Assembly: GCA_027257055.1 (NCBI GenBank)
Contig: JAPVLO010000573.1
Span: 377,001-441,000, forward strand
Direction of reading: 5' to 3'
Length of the DNA: 64,000 bases
DNA from: Cephalopachus bancanus
Taxonomy: Eukaryota; Chordata; Mammalia; Primates; Tarsiidae
A program made the position numbers and the translations under genes. A model generated the notes under the pieces. That model was not told where the DNA came from. It made no database searches and was given only the letters and a program-made list of their open reading frames with translations. Shown one piece after another: positions 11,431 to 24,302 of this stretch. Position 1 is the first letter of the stretch, and every line of letters begins with the position of its first letter.

Positions 11431-11545
11431 ATTTTTTTTTTTAATTGTAGAAATGAGGTCTTGCCAAGTTGCCCGGGTTCAAGCAATCCACTCGCCTCGG
11501 TCTCTCAAAGTGCTGGGATTACAGGCTGAGCCACTAAGCCCGGCC
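11431..11545 (-). repeat. Alu fragment (left arm, 3' part)
   Basis: 'tttaattgtagaaatgaggtc', 'tctctcaaagtgctgggatt' and 'gctgagccactaagcccggcc' mark the first-monomer half in antisense. It is preceded by a T- and pyrimidine-rich stretch (11331-11430) of unclear origin. Confidence 0.8.
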
Positions 11546-11570
11546 TCTCCTTCAAATTTTAACAAAATTC

Positions 11571-13395
<1,825 letters not shown>

Positions 13396-14141
13396 AGATT
13401 CTTAAAGGCTAAGTGAGTGTAGGCTGGCCTCTCAGTTTGGGGAGCCCTAGACACAATATCCATTTGTACTCACTTGCAAACTATGCTGCATAGGCCTCTA
13501 CCCAGTGCTCCTGAGGGTAGCTGGGATTGAGCAGCAGGCCAGAGTCCCCTTCAGTGGTACAGGTATGCAGGAAGTAATAGGCTGCCATTGGGAGACACGC
13601 ATGAACTGCTGCCCACTCCTCAGGACCCTCCTCTCAATGAAAGGAACAGCCGTCAGTTGCTGGGGAAGAGCAGCAAACTCTCTTGCTTCCGGGGCCATTG
13701 GAGAAGGATAGAAGTAAAACCTCTTTACCTCTATAGGACGGAGTAGGAAACTCTTCTTCCTGCCGAAATAACCAGGCAAAGATCTACTCTTCTGGGGGAA
13801 GAGCAGAAGCAAAAGTCATGGGCCCGGGTTTATTTAAGTCCTTTTGGGCCCAGGGTCCTGTGACCAACGCAAAGCAGAGGTCTGCTACCCCGGGGGAGGG
13901 GCAGAAAAGTCTTTCCCAGGATCTACCACAGACACAAGGCAGTGTTTGGCTGCCAGGGAGAGAAGGAGAGTGCAGAAATGCTGAAAAGTCTCACTCCTGT
14001 GGCCCAGTAATAAATCCTAAGACTGAGGATGGGGAAAGAGAACCAAGAACCGTCTTGACCTCACCCACAAGCATAGCACCAAGTAACTAGCAAAAGCAGT
14101 CTGCCATTGAGGGAGGGGGGGAAGGGTAAAGAAAGAGTCCC

Positions 14142-14416
14142 GCTGGGTTCGGTGGCTCAGCCTGTAATCCCGCGCCTTTGCGTGGATTGCCTGAGCCCGT
14201 GGGCTCGAGACCCGCCTGGGCAGCAAGACCTCATCTCTACAATAAATCAAAAAATCAGCTGGGCGTGGTAGTACATGCCTGTAATTCTGGCTACTTGAAA
14301 GGCTGGGGCGGAAGGATCGCCGGAGCCCAGCAGGTCGAGGCTGTGGTGGCCGGGAGCGGCCACTGCACTCCGGTCTGGGCGACAGAGTGAGACTACAACT
14401 CAGAAAAAAAAGAAAG
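14142..14416 (+). repeat. Alu, young type with internal deletion
   Basis: Head 'gctgggttcggtggctcag'; about 15 bases after 'cgcgcctttg' are missing. Target duplication aaagaaagagtccc at 14128-14141 and near 14414-14427. Confidence 0.93.
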
Positions 14417-14916
14417 AAAGAGTCCCTCTGTGGCACAGGCATGTAAAAACTCCTCAAAGCTGAGAGTGGAACAGGAACACTGAGAAAAACCTATGAACAC
14501 TCTAGGTGCCACAATAGGTACAAGTTAATAGCAGCCGATCATTGGAGAAATTTGAAGCCTGATATGCATTGAGCGTAATGATAGAAACAACAAAAACCCA
14601 AACCCAGTTGAACTGCTGGCAGATTGGCTTAATACCTGCAAAATGGAGGCCTGTCCAGGTGTCAATAATATTTACCTCGGCCCTACTGTTTTTCTGCAAT
14701 AAAAAATTATCACACACATATGAAAACAAGAAAGGAAGGGTAAGGGAGAAGACTCATTGTCAAGATATAAAACAATTCACAGAACCAGACTCAATAACGA
14801 CCCCCAGATGCTAGAACTATCAGAGACTATTTGATGAGTACAGTAAAGTGTCTGTGAAAAGACAGACAACATGCTTGAACAGTATTAATATGGAAACTAT
14901 TAAAAAGAGTCAAATA

Positions 14917-15207
14917 GCCGGGCTCGGTGGCTCAGCCTGTAATCCCACGCCTTTGGGAGGCTGAGGTGAGTGGATTGCCTGAGCCCGTGGGTTCGAGACC
15001 CGCCTGGGCAGCGAGACCTCATCTCTACAATAAAATAAAAAAATCAGCCAGGCGTGGTAGTGCATGCCTGTAATTGCAGCTACTCGGAAGGCTGAGGCGG
15101 AAGGATCGCTGGAGCCCAGCAGGTCGAGGCTGAGGTGGCTGGGAGTGGCCACTGCACTCCAGTCTGGGTGACAGAGTGAGACTCCAACTAAAAAAAAAAA
15201 AAAAAAA
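14917..15207 (+). repeat. Alu, young type
   Basis: Starts gccgggctcggtggctcag and has 'ctgggcagcgagacctcatc' without the aacttgg segment. A 20-base A tail follows. 'aaagagtcaaata' flanks both ends (14904-14916 and about 15208-15220). Confidence 0.95.
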
Positions 15208-16061
15208 AAAAGAGTCAAATATAAATGCTAGAAATTAAACAAACAAGATCAGAGGTGAAGAATTTCTTTGGTGGACTTATCAGCGAACTAGACACAACTG
15301 AGGAAAGAATTAACTGACTTGAAGATAGGTCAGTAGAAATTATTCAAAATGAAACACAGAGGAAAATAAGTGAAACAGAGAACAGAGTATCCAATGGCCG
15401 TGAGACAACATCAAGTCCCACATATGTGTAATTGAAATTCCAAAAGAAGAGGAAAACAAGGGAACGAGACAGAAGAAAGAACTGAAGCGATAACAGCTGA
15501 GAAGTTTTCAAAATTAAAACACGGAGACAAAGAATCAAAGACACATCAAAGAATCTCAGCAAACCCAAGTAAAATATTTTAAAACAAAAACAAAACAAAG
15601 AAAATACACCTAGCCACATCATAGTTAAATGCTGAAAACTAAAAACAAAGATAAAATCTTGAAGGCAGGCAGAGGGAGAGAGATAACACACAGGCGAACA
15701 AAGAGAGAGCAGACATCTCTAGAAACCATTCAGGCCACAAGAATATGGAGGAGTAACATCTCTGAAGTCTGAAAGGAAAAAGAAAAACTATCAGCAAAGA
15801 ATTTGATATTCAGCAAAAATATTTTTCAAAAATGAAGGTGAAATAAGACTTTCTCAAACAAAAGCTGAGAGAAGTTACTGACAGCCAACTTGTCAGAAAA
15901 AAAATGCTTAAGAAATTTCTTTAAGCCAAAAGAATATACCAGATGGCAAATAAGAGAATGAAAAGATGTTCAACATGATTATTAATTAGGGAAATGCAAA
16001 TTAAAATCACAATGATACTACTACACACCTGCCAGAATGGTTAACATTAAAAAAAAAAAAA

Positions 16062-16351
16062 GCCGGGCTTGGTGGCTCAGCCTGTAATCCCGCGCCTTTG
16101 GGAGGCTGAGGTGAGTGGATTGCCTGAGCCCGCGGGTTCGAGAACCACCTGGGCAACTTGGCGAGACCTCATCTCTACAATAAATCAAAAAATCAGCCAG
16201 GCGTGGTAGCGCGCGCCTGTAATTTCGGCTACTCGGAAGGCTGAGCGGAAGGATCGCCGGAGCCCAGCTGGTCTAGGCTGCAATGGCTGGGAGCCGCCAC
16301 TGCACTCCAGTCTGGGTGACAGAGTGAGACTCCAACTGAAAAAAAAAAAAA
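16062..16351 (+). repeat. Alu, first of a tandem pair
   Basis: Young-type head 'gccgggcttggtggctcag' preceded by an A-run at 16049-16061, and keeps the 'caacttggcgagacc' form. Its A tail touches the next Alu. Confidence 0.93.
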
Positions 16352-16630
16352 GCTGGGCACAGTGGCTTAAGTCTGTAAGGCCAACACTTTGGGAGGCCAA
16401 TGCGAGAGGACTGCCTGAGCTCAGGGGTTTGAGACCACCCTGGGCAACTTGGTGAGAACTCATCTCTACAATAAATAAAAAAATTTGGGTGTGCTGGCAC
16501 ATGCCTGTAGTTCTAGCTACTTGGAAGGCTGAGGTAGAGGAATCGCCTGAGCCCAGCAGGTCAAAGCTGCGGTGGCCGTGAGCACTCCAGCCTGGGCAAC
16601 ACAGTGAGACTGTGACTCAAAAAAACAAAT
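16352..16630 (+). repeat. Alu, second of a tandem pair
   Basis: Starts 'gctgggcacagtggcttaag', is more diverged than the copy before it, and ends 'gactcaaaaaaacaaat'. The younger Alu probably inserted at or near its head. Confidence 0.9.
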
Positions 16631-17999
16631 AATGTAAAAGTATGTGTAGCTGGAGAGGATGAGAAGCAACTGGAAATCTTATGTGTTGTTGCTTGGAATG
16701 CACAATGGTGCAGTCATGTGTAAAAACAGTTAGCAGTGTCTTATAATGGCAATCCTATCCCTAGATATTTACCCAAGAGAAATGACAACATATGTCTACA
16801 TAAGCCCTGTACATGAGTGCTTATAGCAGCTTTATTACAGGCAGATCAGTGCTTATCTACTGGTGAACGGATGAACAAACTGCAGCACATTTGTGCAAAG
16901 GTATCCTTCTTAGCAAGAAAAAGGAACAAACTACTAATATATGCAACAACGTGCTTTTAATGCAATCTTAAAAGCATTATTCTAAGTGAAAAACAGGCAC
17001 ACATGGCTAAATACTGTAATGCCATTCATGTGACATTTTACAAAACACAAAACTATTTGGACAGAATACAGATCAGTGGTTGCTGAGGACTAGGGTGGGG
17101 GAAGAGAACTGACCACAAAGGAGTATAGGGGAAATTCCGAGGTGATACAAACATCCTATATCTTGACTCAGTAAGTATTGGCTATTCTATTATTACTATT
17201 ATTTGAAAAGAATAAAGTTAAACTGATATTTCAACGCACAGACCTAAAACTTTGGCTTCTATCCTGATAGCACATCTAATTCAGCAATTTTGAGAACAAA
17301 CATATCACATTTATGATGGATTATTAAAATTCAGTGATAATCCAACAGGAAATTTGAAATTTAGGAATACAGTCAAGACTTTATTTTTTTTTTGAAGGTG
17401 AGATTAGCCTGATATGTACAATCTGGGCAGGTTGAGGACCCAGGATAGACCTGGGTGAGACCTCCAATGTCACAGAGCCAGCATTCTGCCTATTGTGAGC
17501 TGGCACCTCTTCAACCCTCCTGCCCTTCCGCAGTTCTGTTAGTTCAGTCTGTTTCTTTAGGAATAAGCCTCAGGCATCAGCCAAGACAGCAGCTTCCCAG
17601 ACCCAGCTGCATCCTTCTTGCTGGAATGATCATGGGCATGTCTCAGGAAACAAACTCGAACCTAAAAGGCCCCAGCCATGGATCAAATTCCATCCAGGAT
17701 GGAAAGACTTCATTCTTTCTTGGCACCCAAGAAAGAAGACTATTACCAAATTTCATCATTTCTTAGGGACACATCTTAATCCTTAAAACCAGGATGTGTC
17801 TTTTAGTCAATGTATGTCATTGTTTAATTGGAAACAGTTTTCCCCCTTCTAATAAAGTTGCAGCTCACAACTGATGGCATCTTGGAGTCTATGAAATACT
17901 TACTAATGCAGTCCTAGGAGTCAGATCCTACCTATGCTCAGACCCACAATCTTTTTCACAATCTCTTCCCTTCTCACTAAAATATAAGTTTCATGAGGG

Positions 18000-18178
18000 C
18001 TGGATCTTTACTTGTGGGACCTTGGACAAATGACTGAACTTTTATGAGCCCTCAGCTTTCTCATCTGGAAAATAAGTACTGCTTCACAGTACTGTGAGAA
18101 TTAAGGGATACTGTATATAAAGTGAACAGCACAGTGCCCTGTGAATGATAAATGTTCAACTAATGCTACAAAGTACGG
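18000..18178 (+). repeat. MIR
   Basis: 'gggaccttggacaaatgactg', 'cagctttctcatctgg' and 'gcacagtgccctgtg...aaatgttcaac' follow the MIR order from core to 3' end. Confidence 0.8.
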
Positions 18179-18324
18179 CCCAGTTCAGATGACTGACTCC
18201 TCCTCCCTTTCAGGACCTAGAAGCCAAGTGAGCCCCAAGAAGTCAGTCTGGGCAGTTTCCTGTAACCTACTGCTGATTGTGGACTACTTGATCTTCTACT
18301 TGGTTCTATTAATTCAATAAATTA

Positions 18325-18808
18325 TCATCCTATGGGTAGCAGAAACTCCAAAGCCTCTCCAGGTGCTGCATTTATACACAGTACACAGCTTACCTCAGCA
18401 ACCTCTCCAAACTTATGAGAGCTTGCTAAAAAACCACCCAGAGAGCCTGTGACAAATTGCTTGATGTGGCAGTGACGACTGAGCAAGACCACTTCTGCCA
18501 GCTGCCTCATCATCTCTCTCCCGAGGGGCAAATGCAGCCTAAGTGCCTCCAGCACAGAGGACCTGAGTGCGCTCCTGCAAGTTAGCAGAGGACAGGAGAT
18601 CCCGCTGATATTTTGCCCTAGATTCAAGCCCCACTGGTAACAGGGCCTGATGTTCTGGGACACAGAGACTGTAACCTGGTCCTTCCTCACCATCTGACTT
18701 CTCTTCCAATCTCTTCAGAGAAACATCCTCATCCTCCCAAATCATGGGACAGTCTGTGGTCATTTCCAAAGTGTCCAGCCTTGTCCAATGGATCATAAGG
18801 ATTTCCAT
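18325..18808 (-). pseudogene. Unidentified coding-like remnant
   Basis: Two overlapping minus-strand frames look coding rather than random. The upstream one (18539-18808, 89 residues) begins MEILMIHWTRLDTLEMTTDC and contains an acidic/basic stretch EDEDVSLKRLEEKSDGEEG. It ends at a stop, and a frame one base away continues with REMMRQLAEVVLLSRHCHIK and FVTGSLGGFLASSHKFGEVA. Read across, this would be one frame with one stop and one shift. 'GAG|GTAAGC' at its end resembles a 5' splice site. I could not name a parent gene. It could be an old processed pseudogene, a chance frame or part of an unknown repeat. Confidence 0.25.
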
Positions 18809-19095
18809 GAGGCAGCACTGGAGCTATTTAAAATATCTTGCTCTCTCGAAGATGAAACTTCAGAGACTGTTTTTACAGCACAGTGGGGTATAAGTTACAG
18901 AAGTGGCTACTGTCAGGGGTCCTGCTAGTCCACACTTATCAGAGCCTCAGAAAGCTATATAATAGGCAGCCTCTTAGAATGCCAGCCTTCTTAGTCCCTG
19001 AGTGAATGTAAGCCAGAAAAGACAGCTCCTAGACAGCTGTATAAGGGACCAATTTGATGACTATCAGAACAACTGGCATACTTTGTTCACCTACT

Positions 19096-19363
19096 TATTT
19101 TTTAGATGGTGTCTTGCTCTGTCACCCAGGCTGGAATATATACAGTCAGGCAATCACAGCTCACTGCGACCTCAAATTCTTAGGTTCAAGTGATCCTCCC
19201 ACCCCAGCCTCTCAAGTGGCTAGGACTACAGGCATGTGCCACCACACTCAGCTAATATGTTTTATTTTTTGTAGTGATGGGGTCTTGCTATGTTGCCCAG
19301 GCTGGTTTCGAACTCCTGTCCTCAAGTGGTCTTCCCACCTTAGCCTCCTAAAGCACTGGGATT
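19096..19363 (-). repeat. Alu, old and truncated
   Basis: 'tagatggtgtcttgctctgtc', 'cccaagtagc'-like centre and end 'ctaaagcactgggattt'; the head is missing. It is much diverged. Confidence 0.85.
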
Positions 19364-19474
19364 TGTTCACATACTTTTTAAAGCATAAAACTGGATCAGT
19401 TATTATGATCTATTTTATTATTGTTAATTAAAGGGATTCTAGCTGCTGAAAATTTAAAAAAATAAAATATGTTG

Positions 19475-19822
19475 CAAATCTGGGTTTGACTCTTAGCTCT
19501 GGCACTATACTGACTTGGACAAATTACTTCATTTTTTGATACACAGTTTTCTTATCATAATGTTGTTATAAGAATGAAAGAACATAAAATATACAAAAGC
19601 AAGCTTCTGGATAGCTGAACATGCAGTAGTTCCTGGAGGGAGGTGTGTCCAGAGAGGACATGGACACTTCACACCCTTTCCCATACCTTATTATGAATCT
19701 CTTCACCTGTATCCTTTGTAATATCTTTTATAATAAATGACAAATGTAATTATATATACATATACGCAAAAGCACTCGGTATCAAGCCTAGCACACAGCA
19801 AGCACTCAATAAGTAGCAAGTT
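19475..19822 (+). repeat. MIR split by another old repeat
   Basis: MIR core at 19475-19610 ('cttagctctggcactatac', 'acttggacaaattacttc') resumes at 19772 ('ggtatcaagcctagcacac', 'cactcaataag'). Between them, 19611-19770 is a different sequence that includes 'ctgtatcctttgtaatatc', also found near 29467. 'caaaagca' occurs at both junctions. Confidence 0.6.
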
Positions 19823-19909
19823 TTCATTATAATTAATTCATTTTAGTGCATCTTTGTGTAAGGACCAGTACTATTCCTAGATATATTTCTAGTACCAAAG
19901 ATGCTACTT

Positions 19910-19990
19910 ATGAGGTTTGACAATTAAGTTCACGAATTCATCTTAGAAAAAGTGCTACATATCCCATTGCTGAATATTTAATAACCTATT
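19910..19990 (+). mobile_element. Mariner-type transposon end fragment
   Basis: 'tgacaattaagttcacgaa' followed by 'agaaaaagtgctacatatc' and 'cattgctgaatat' corresponds, as I remember it, to the terminal repeat and first bases of a mammalian mariner family. Only about 80 bases are kept; the other end is not in view. Confidence 0.5.
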
Positions 19991-20092
19991 TAATACTCCA
20001 ACAAACTCACTTTACAGTTGAAAAGTCATAAATTGACCATCTTAAGCCATACTGCCTATGTATGATTCACTGGTATTTAGTATATTTACAAT

Positions 20093-20385
20093 TTTTTTTT
20101 TTTTTTTGAGTTGGAGTCTCACTCTGTCGCTCAGACTGGAGTGCAGTTGCCGCTCCTAGCCACCGCAGCCTCGACCTGCTGGGCTCCGGTGATCCTTTCG
20201 CCTCAGCCTTCCAAGTAGCCGGAATTACAGGCATGCGCTACCACGCCCAGCTGATTTTTTTTTGGATTTATTGTAGAGATGAGGCCTCACTGCCCAGGCG
20301 GGTCTCGAATCCGCGGTCTCAGGCAATCCACTCACCTCAGCCTCCCAAAGGCGCGGGATTACAGGCTGAGCCACCGAGCCTGGCT
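20093..20385 (-). repeat. Alu, young type
   Basis: 'gagttggagtctcactctgtc', 'cgctcctagccaccgcagcc' and end 'gagccaccgagcctggc'. Target duplication 'tatttacaat' at 20083-20092 and 20386-20395. Confidence 0.95.
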
Positions 20386-20395
20386 TATTTACAAT

Positions 20396-21000
20396 GTTGT
20401 ACAGTCATTGCTACTATTTAATTCCAGAACATTTCCATCAGCTTAAGAAGAAAATATGTACCCATTAAGCAGTCACTCCCTATTCCTTGCCTTCTCCTAG
20501 CCCTTGGCAACCGGGAATCTGCCTTCTGTCTACATGGATTTGCCTACTCTGGATACTTTATGTAAATGGAACTATAAAGTATGTGGCCCTTTGCATCTGG
20601 ATCTTTCATTTAGGTTGGCAGTTTCACGGTTCATTCATGTTGTAGCATACATTAGTATTTCATTTCTTTTCATGGCTGAATAATATTCTATCATATGGAT
20701 AGATCACATTTTGTTTATTCTTTCATCAGCTGATGGACTTGTATTGTTGCCACTTTTTGGCTATGCTGAATAATGCTACTAGGAACATTAGTATGCAAGC
20801 TTTTGTGGAAACATGCTTCCAGTTCACTCAGGTATATATCTTGGAGTGGAACTGCTGGGTCATAGGGTAACTCTGTTTTACATTTTGAGGAACTACCAGA
20901 TTGTTCTTTAAAGAAGTAGCACCATTTTATATTTCTACCAGCTGTGTCTGAGGGTTCTAATTGCTCTATATCCCTACCAACACTTATTTTCCATTTTTAA
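20396..21000 (-). mobile_element. L1M fragment, antisense
   Basis: 'cagtcactccctattcc', 'atggctgaataatattc', 'gctgaataatgctactagg' and 'ggagtggaactgctgggtc' are the antisense of the 3' part of old L1 elements. Confidence 0.75.
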
Positions 21001-21069
21001 ATTAACATTGCAGTCTACTTAAAGTAGAAACGCAGGTAGAGAACCCTCACACCCTGCTCCTGACTCCTT

Positions 21070-21245
21070 TCTAGTTCAATGGCTTCTTGGCAGTGTGAGC
21101 CCTAGCAAGTCATTTATCCTCTCCACATCCTAGGGTTCTCTTCTGTAAAACGAGAGTAATTATAATAATACCTACTTCAGAAGGGTGCCAGGAAAACTTA
21201 ATATGATAATTTATGGAAAACCTTAACACATAATAGGTACTCAAG
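21070..21245 (+). repeat. MIR
   Basis: 'gtgagccctagcaagtcattt', 'tcttctgtaaaacgagag' and 'aataggtactcaagaaatg' follow MIR order. The L1 copy next to it inserted at its 3' end. Confidence 0.7.
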
Positions 21246-21259
21246 AAATGTTCATGTCC

Positions 21260-21863
21260 AAATTATGCGCTTTGCAGCAACTTGGATGGATTTGGAATCT
21301 CTCTTTTTTTTTTTTAAAGTTGGAGTCTCACTCAGTCGCCCAGACTGGAGTGCAGTGGCCGCTCCCGGCCACCGCAGCCTCGCCTGCTGGGCTCCGGCGA
21401 TCCTTCCGCCTCAGCCTTCTGAGTAGCCAGAATTACAGGCATGCGCTACCACATCCAGCTGATTTTTTTTGATTTATTGTAGAGATGAAGTCTTGCTGCC
21501 CAGGCGGGTCTCGAACCCGCGGGCTCAGGCAATCCACTCACCTCAGCCTCCCAAAGGCGCAGGATTAATCTCTCATACTCAGTGATCTATCACTGAAACA
21601 AAGAACTGAATAGCACATGTTCTCACTCATAAGTGAACCCTGAACAGCTATTTTGTAGCTATACTACAAAAAAAGGATTTGAAGTTGAGGGACACTGCTA
21701 GGGGTGGGGTGGAGCACTTAACATCAACAAGGGCAACTGATCCTAATCCAGGCAAAGTGAGGTCCAGTGGGAGGCCCAAAACTTCACCTGCCCCTAAACC
21801 ACTTATGGAAGCAATCCTGACTTGCACCCCACAACTTTAAAATTTAATTTAATTTAAAAAAAT
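21260..21863 (+). mobile_element. L1 3' end with a nested Alu
   Basis: 'agcaacttggatggatttgg' (end of ORF2), then after the Alu 'agcacatgttctcactcata' and the L1 3' UTR, ending in an A-rich tail (aattt)n aaaaaaata. A perfect 14-bp target duplication, aaatgttcatgtcc, is at 21246-21259 and 21864-21877. Confidence 0.92.
21303..21566 (-). repeat. Alu nested in L1, young type
   Basis: Runs from the T-run at 21303 to 'ccaaaggcgcaggatt', so its own head is missing. 'aatctctc' flanks both sides. It has the T-arm-like B box (antisense 'ggcgggtctcgaacccgc'). Confidence 0.93.
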
Positions 21864-22294
21864 AAATGTTCATGTCCTTTCTTTTTCACTTAAGAGTATA
21901 TTAGGCATTTGTAAGCTCAACAGACATTCTCTCCTGGATTAAGGCGTCAAGATAGAGAATCTTACAATGAGGAACTCTGGAATGAAAGGTTAAATAGTTA
22001 TTTACCAACTAAACATTAGCAAACTTCCTTAATCATTAGCCAAGTTCGATCTTTAGCTGAAGCAGAGGTATTTAACTGAGCATTTGTCTGGACATAACAG
22101 GATGTACAGGAAGCAACTGGCCGTCTACAATGGACACACTTAGCTTAAGAAGACCAACAACTGACCATGTGAGTTCTGCTCACCAATCCTTACCCCTTCC
22201 TCTAGCCCCAAATATACTACATACACTTTAGGCAATGTCTAAGCTATAGCTTACAACAGGCTCAGTTATAAAACTGAGCAGGGTTTTATTGTCA

Positions 22295-22856
22295 CCACGT
22301 ATAGTGGCCGAACTGTCCCCCTAAAATATATGCTTAAGTTCTAATGCCTGGTATCTGTGAATGTAATTTTATTTGGAAATTGGGTCTTTACAGATGTAAT
22401 CAAGTTAAGATCGGGGTGGGCCGTAAATCCAATGACTGGTATCCTTTTAAGGAGATGTACAGAGACACAGTCACATACAAAGAGAAGATAGCCATGTAAA
22501 AGAGAAGGCAGGAATTGGGTCAGTTACAAGCCTACAAACTCCAACAATTGCTGGGGATCATCAGAAACTGGAAAGCTTCCCTGGAGTCCCTGGAGGTAGC
22601 ACAAGCCTGATAATACCTTGATTTTGTACTTCTAGCTTCCAGAACTGTGAAAGAATTCCTCCCTCCCTCCCTCCATACCTCCCTCCCTTGCTAAAAAAAG
22701 CAAGTCGGAGTTTTTTAGCAAGTCTGAGTTTATTAGAAGACAGGAAAGTTCTTGTCAGCAAGAGGGGACCTGAAAGTTGGTTGCCCCATTTCTGCTGTTT
22801 TAAGCCATGTAACTTATGATACTTTGTTAAGGAAATTCTAGGAAACTAATACACCA
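22295..22856 (+). mobile_element. MLT1-type MaLR LTR
   Basis: 'gtccccctaaaatatatgc', 'ttatttggaaattgggtc', 'gtaatcaagttaagat', 'ttccagaactgtgaaag' and 'ctaatacacc' follow the order of MLT1 solo LTRs. A pyrimidine tetranucleotide run and about 90 bases of extra sequence (22658-22780) lie before the last 70 bases. Confidence 0.75.
22658..22690 (+). repeat. (CCCT)n microsatellite
   Basis: 'cctccctccctccctcc' with one interruption (atac), inside the LTR. Confidence 0.9.
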
Positions 22857-23389
22857 TATGATATTTTTGCTCAAAACTGAGCCAGCCTGCTTGGTTGAGA
22901 TGTCAGGAGTGTGTCTCCTCTACCCTAATGACCGACAAAGGCACAATAGTATTTCTTGGTAATCTCAAGCCTTTTCTTTTGTTTGCCTCATTTGTAACTA
23001 TTTTCTTTCCATCATTTAAAAGCTGGTGCTACATCAGTGCTATAACTCTCATAGAGTCTCGCTACCTCTGAGTAGATGCTGGTGGATTACAATGAGGAAT
23101 CTGGTGGGTCAGTGGTTAGAACATGAGTCAGAGGGGTCAAGGCCCTGGATCCACACACTATTCAGAACACTCTCTGCCCCTCACCAGCATCTCACAAACA
23201 TGGTAGCTCAGAGAGAAGATGGGTCAGGGCAAACCCAAAGGCAGGCCTGCAAATATAACTTAAAGAATATGGTCTCTTCTCAGTTGCATCACAACAAGGT
23301 ATAAATTCCAAATGCCAAAAGAGAAAAACCAAAACACAAAAAACCAAACATTAAAAGGGCTTGGAAATTATATTAAAACAAGAGGATAA

Positions 23390-23505
23390 CCTATTATGAA
23401 ATGCTTAGACAACCTAGGAAAGATCCCCTTTCCAATTTTATATAGATACTAATATCAGTATTGGCATGGCATCTTTCCTAGGTTGTCTAAGCATTTCATA
23501 ATAGG
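23390..23505. repeat. Perfect 35-bp inverted repeat, 46-base loop
   Basis: The left arm 23390-23424 (cctattatgaaatgctta...gaaagat) is the exact reverse complement of the right arm 23471-23505. No mismatch was seen over 35 positions. It does not resemble MADE1 or another MITE that I know, and lies 225 bases past exon 5 in the transcript. Confidence 0.95.
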
Positions 23506-23567
23506 TCACAGAGCTTTGAATCATTAGGCACGACTATAGCTAATCACTTGCTAAACATCTGTTCTTC

Positions 23568-23662
23568 CTTCTAGGAGGCAAGAGCTGAGTCTTCATGCTC
23601 TGTGCTAGATTCCCAGGGTCTGGTGCAGAAGTATTGCCGAGTGAATGAATGAATACATGGAA
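23568..23662 (+). repeat. L2 3' end fragment
   Basis: 'aggaggcaagagctgagtc', 'cagggtctggtgcagaag' and 'gaatgaatgaat' follow the L2 3' end. Confidence 0.45.
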
Positions 23663-23729
23663 GGGAAGGTGGGTATTCTGGTCTAAAGGTTCTCATCTGT
23701 GGGCAGTGATCGGCACATGGCATACTCAC

Positions 23730-23883
23730 TATCAAAGAGGATGATCCTGCCGTCACCACCACAGGGTTGGGTGTGATCTCCAAAGCAGACGCTGTTGCAC
23801 TCGGTACTGGCTGCTTCCCCGTACTTCCAATAATCAGGATTGTTTCCACAGAAGCAAGCATAACCTGACTCCATCCCAGCAAA
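23730..23883 (-). CDS. KREMEN1: KREMEN1 exon 5: second half of the WSC domain
   Basis: Encodes residues 158-208 (FAGMESGYACFCGNN...GGDGRIILFD) plus the first base of Thr209. It completes the WSC domain with cysteines C167, C169, C186, C190 and C198, giving eight over exons 4+5. The acceptor is ttgtggcag before TTT at 23883. The donor is GATA|GTGAGT at 23730/23729, a strong 5' splice site. About 225 bases further along the transcript lies a perfect 35-bp inverted repeat (23390-23505), which could fold in the pre-mRNA. The exon itself shows no break. Confidence 0.96.
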
Positions 23884-24086
23884 CTGCCACAACAGAGAAG
23901 TAGCACATGGTATGATCAGGGTGTCAGGTGGTCTGAAGGAGCCTAGTAGGTCAGCCCCCAACCAGCAATCAACCTCATTGTCCCAGGTCACCCTTCCCCG
24001 GGACCTCTCCCTTATTCTAATCTTGTAACACATAGTTCCAAGCTGACCAGTAACTACGCATCACCAATGTGTTTCACTGTCAGTAA

Positions 24087-24302
<216 letters not shown>

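Larger units (their letters stand above)
13400..17230 (+). mobile_element. HAL1/L1M-like element, interrupted by four Alus
   Basis: Purine-rich 5' part (13500-14090), then an ORF1-like stretch at 15220-15960 ('gaggaaagaattaactgactt', 'ccacatcatagttaaatgctg', 'atgaaggtgaaataagact'), followed directly by the ORF2 tail and 3' region typical of old L1 ('agggaaatgcaaattaaaa', 'gctggagaggatgagaagc'). The ORF2 body is missing, as in HAL1 (half-L1). Frames are heavily broken. Confidence 0.7.

Noticed and set aside
13498..13812. 104-residue minus-strand frame
   Set aside because: Falls in the 5' part of a HAL1/L1M-like element, in the wrong orientation for its ORF1.
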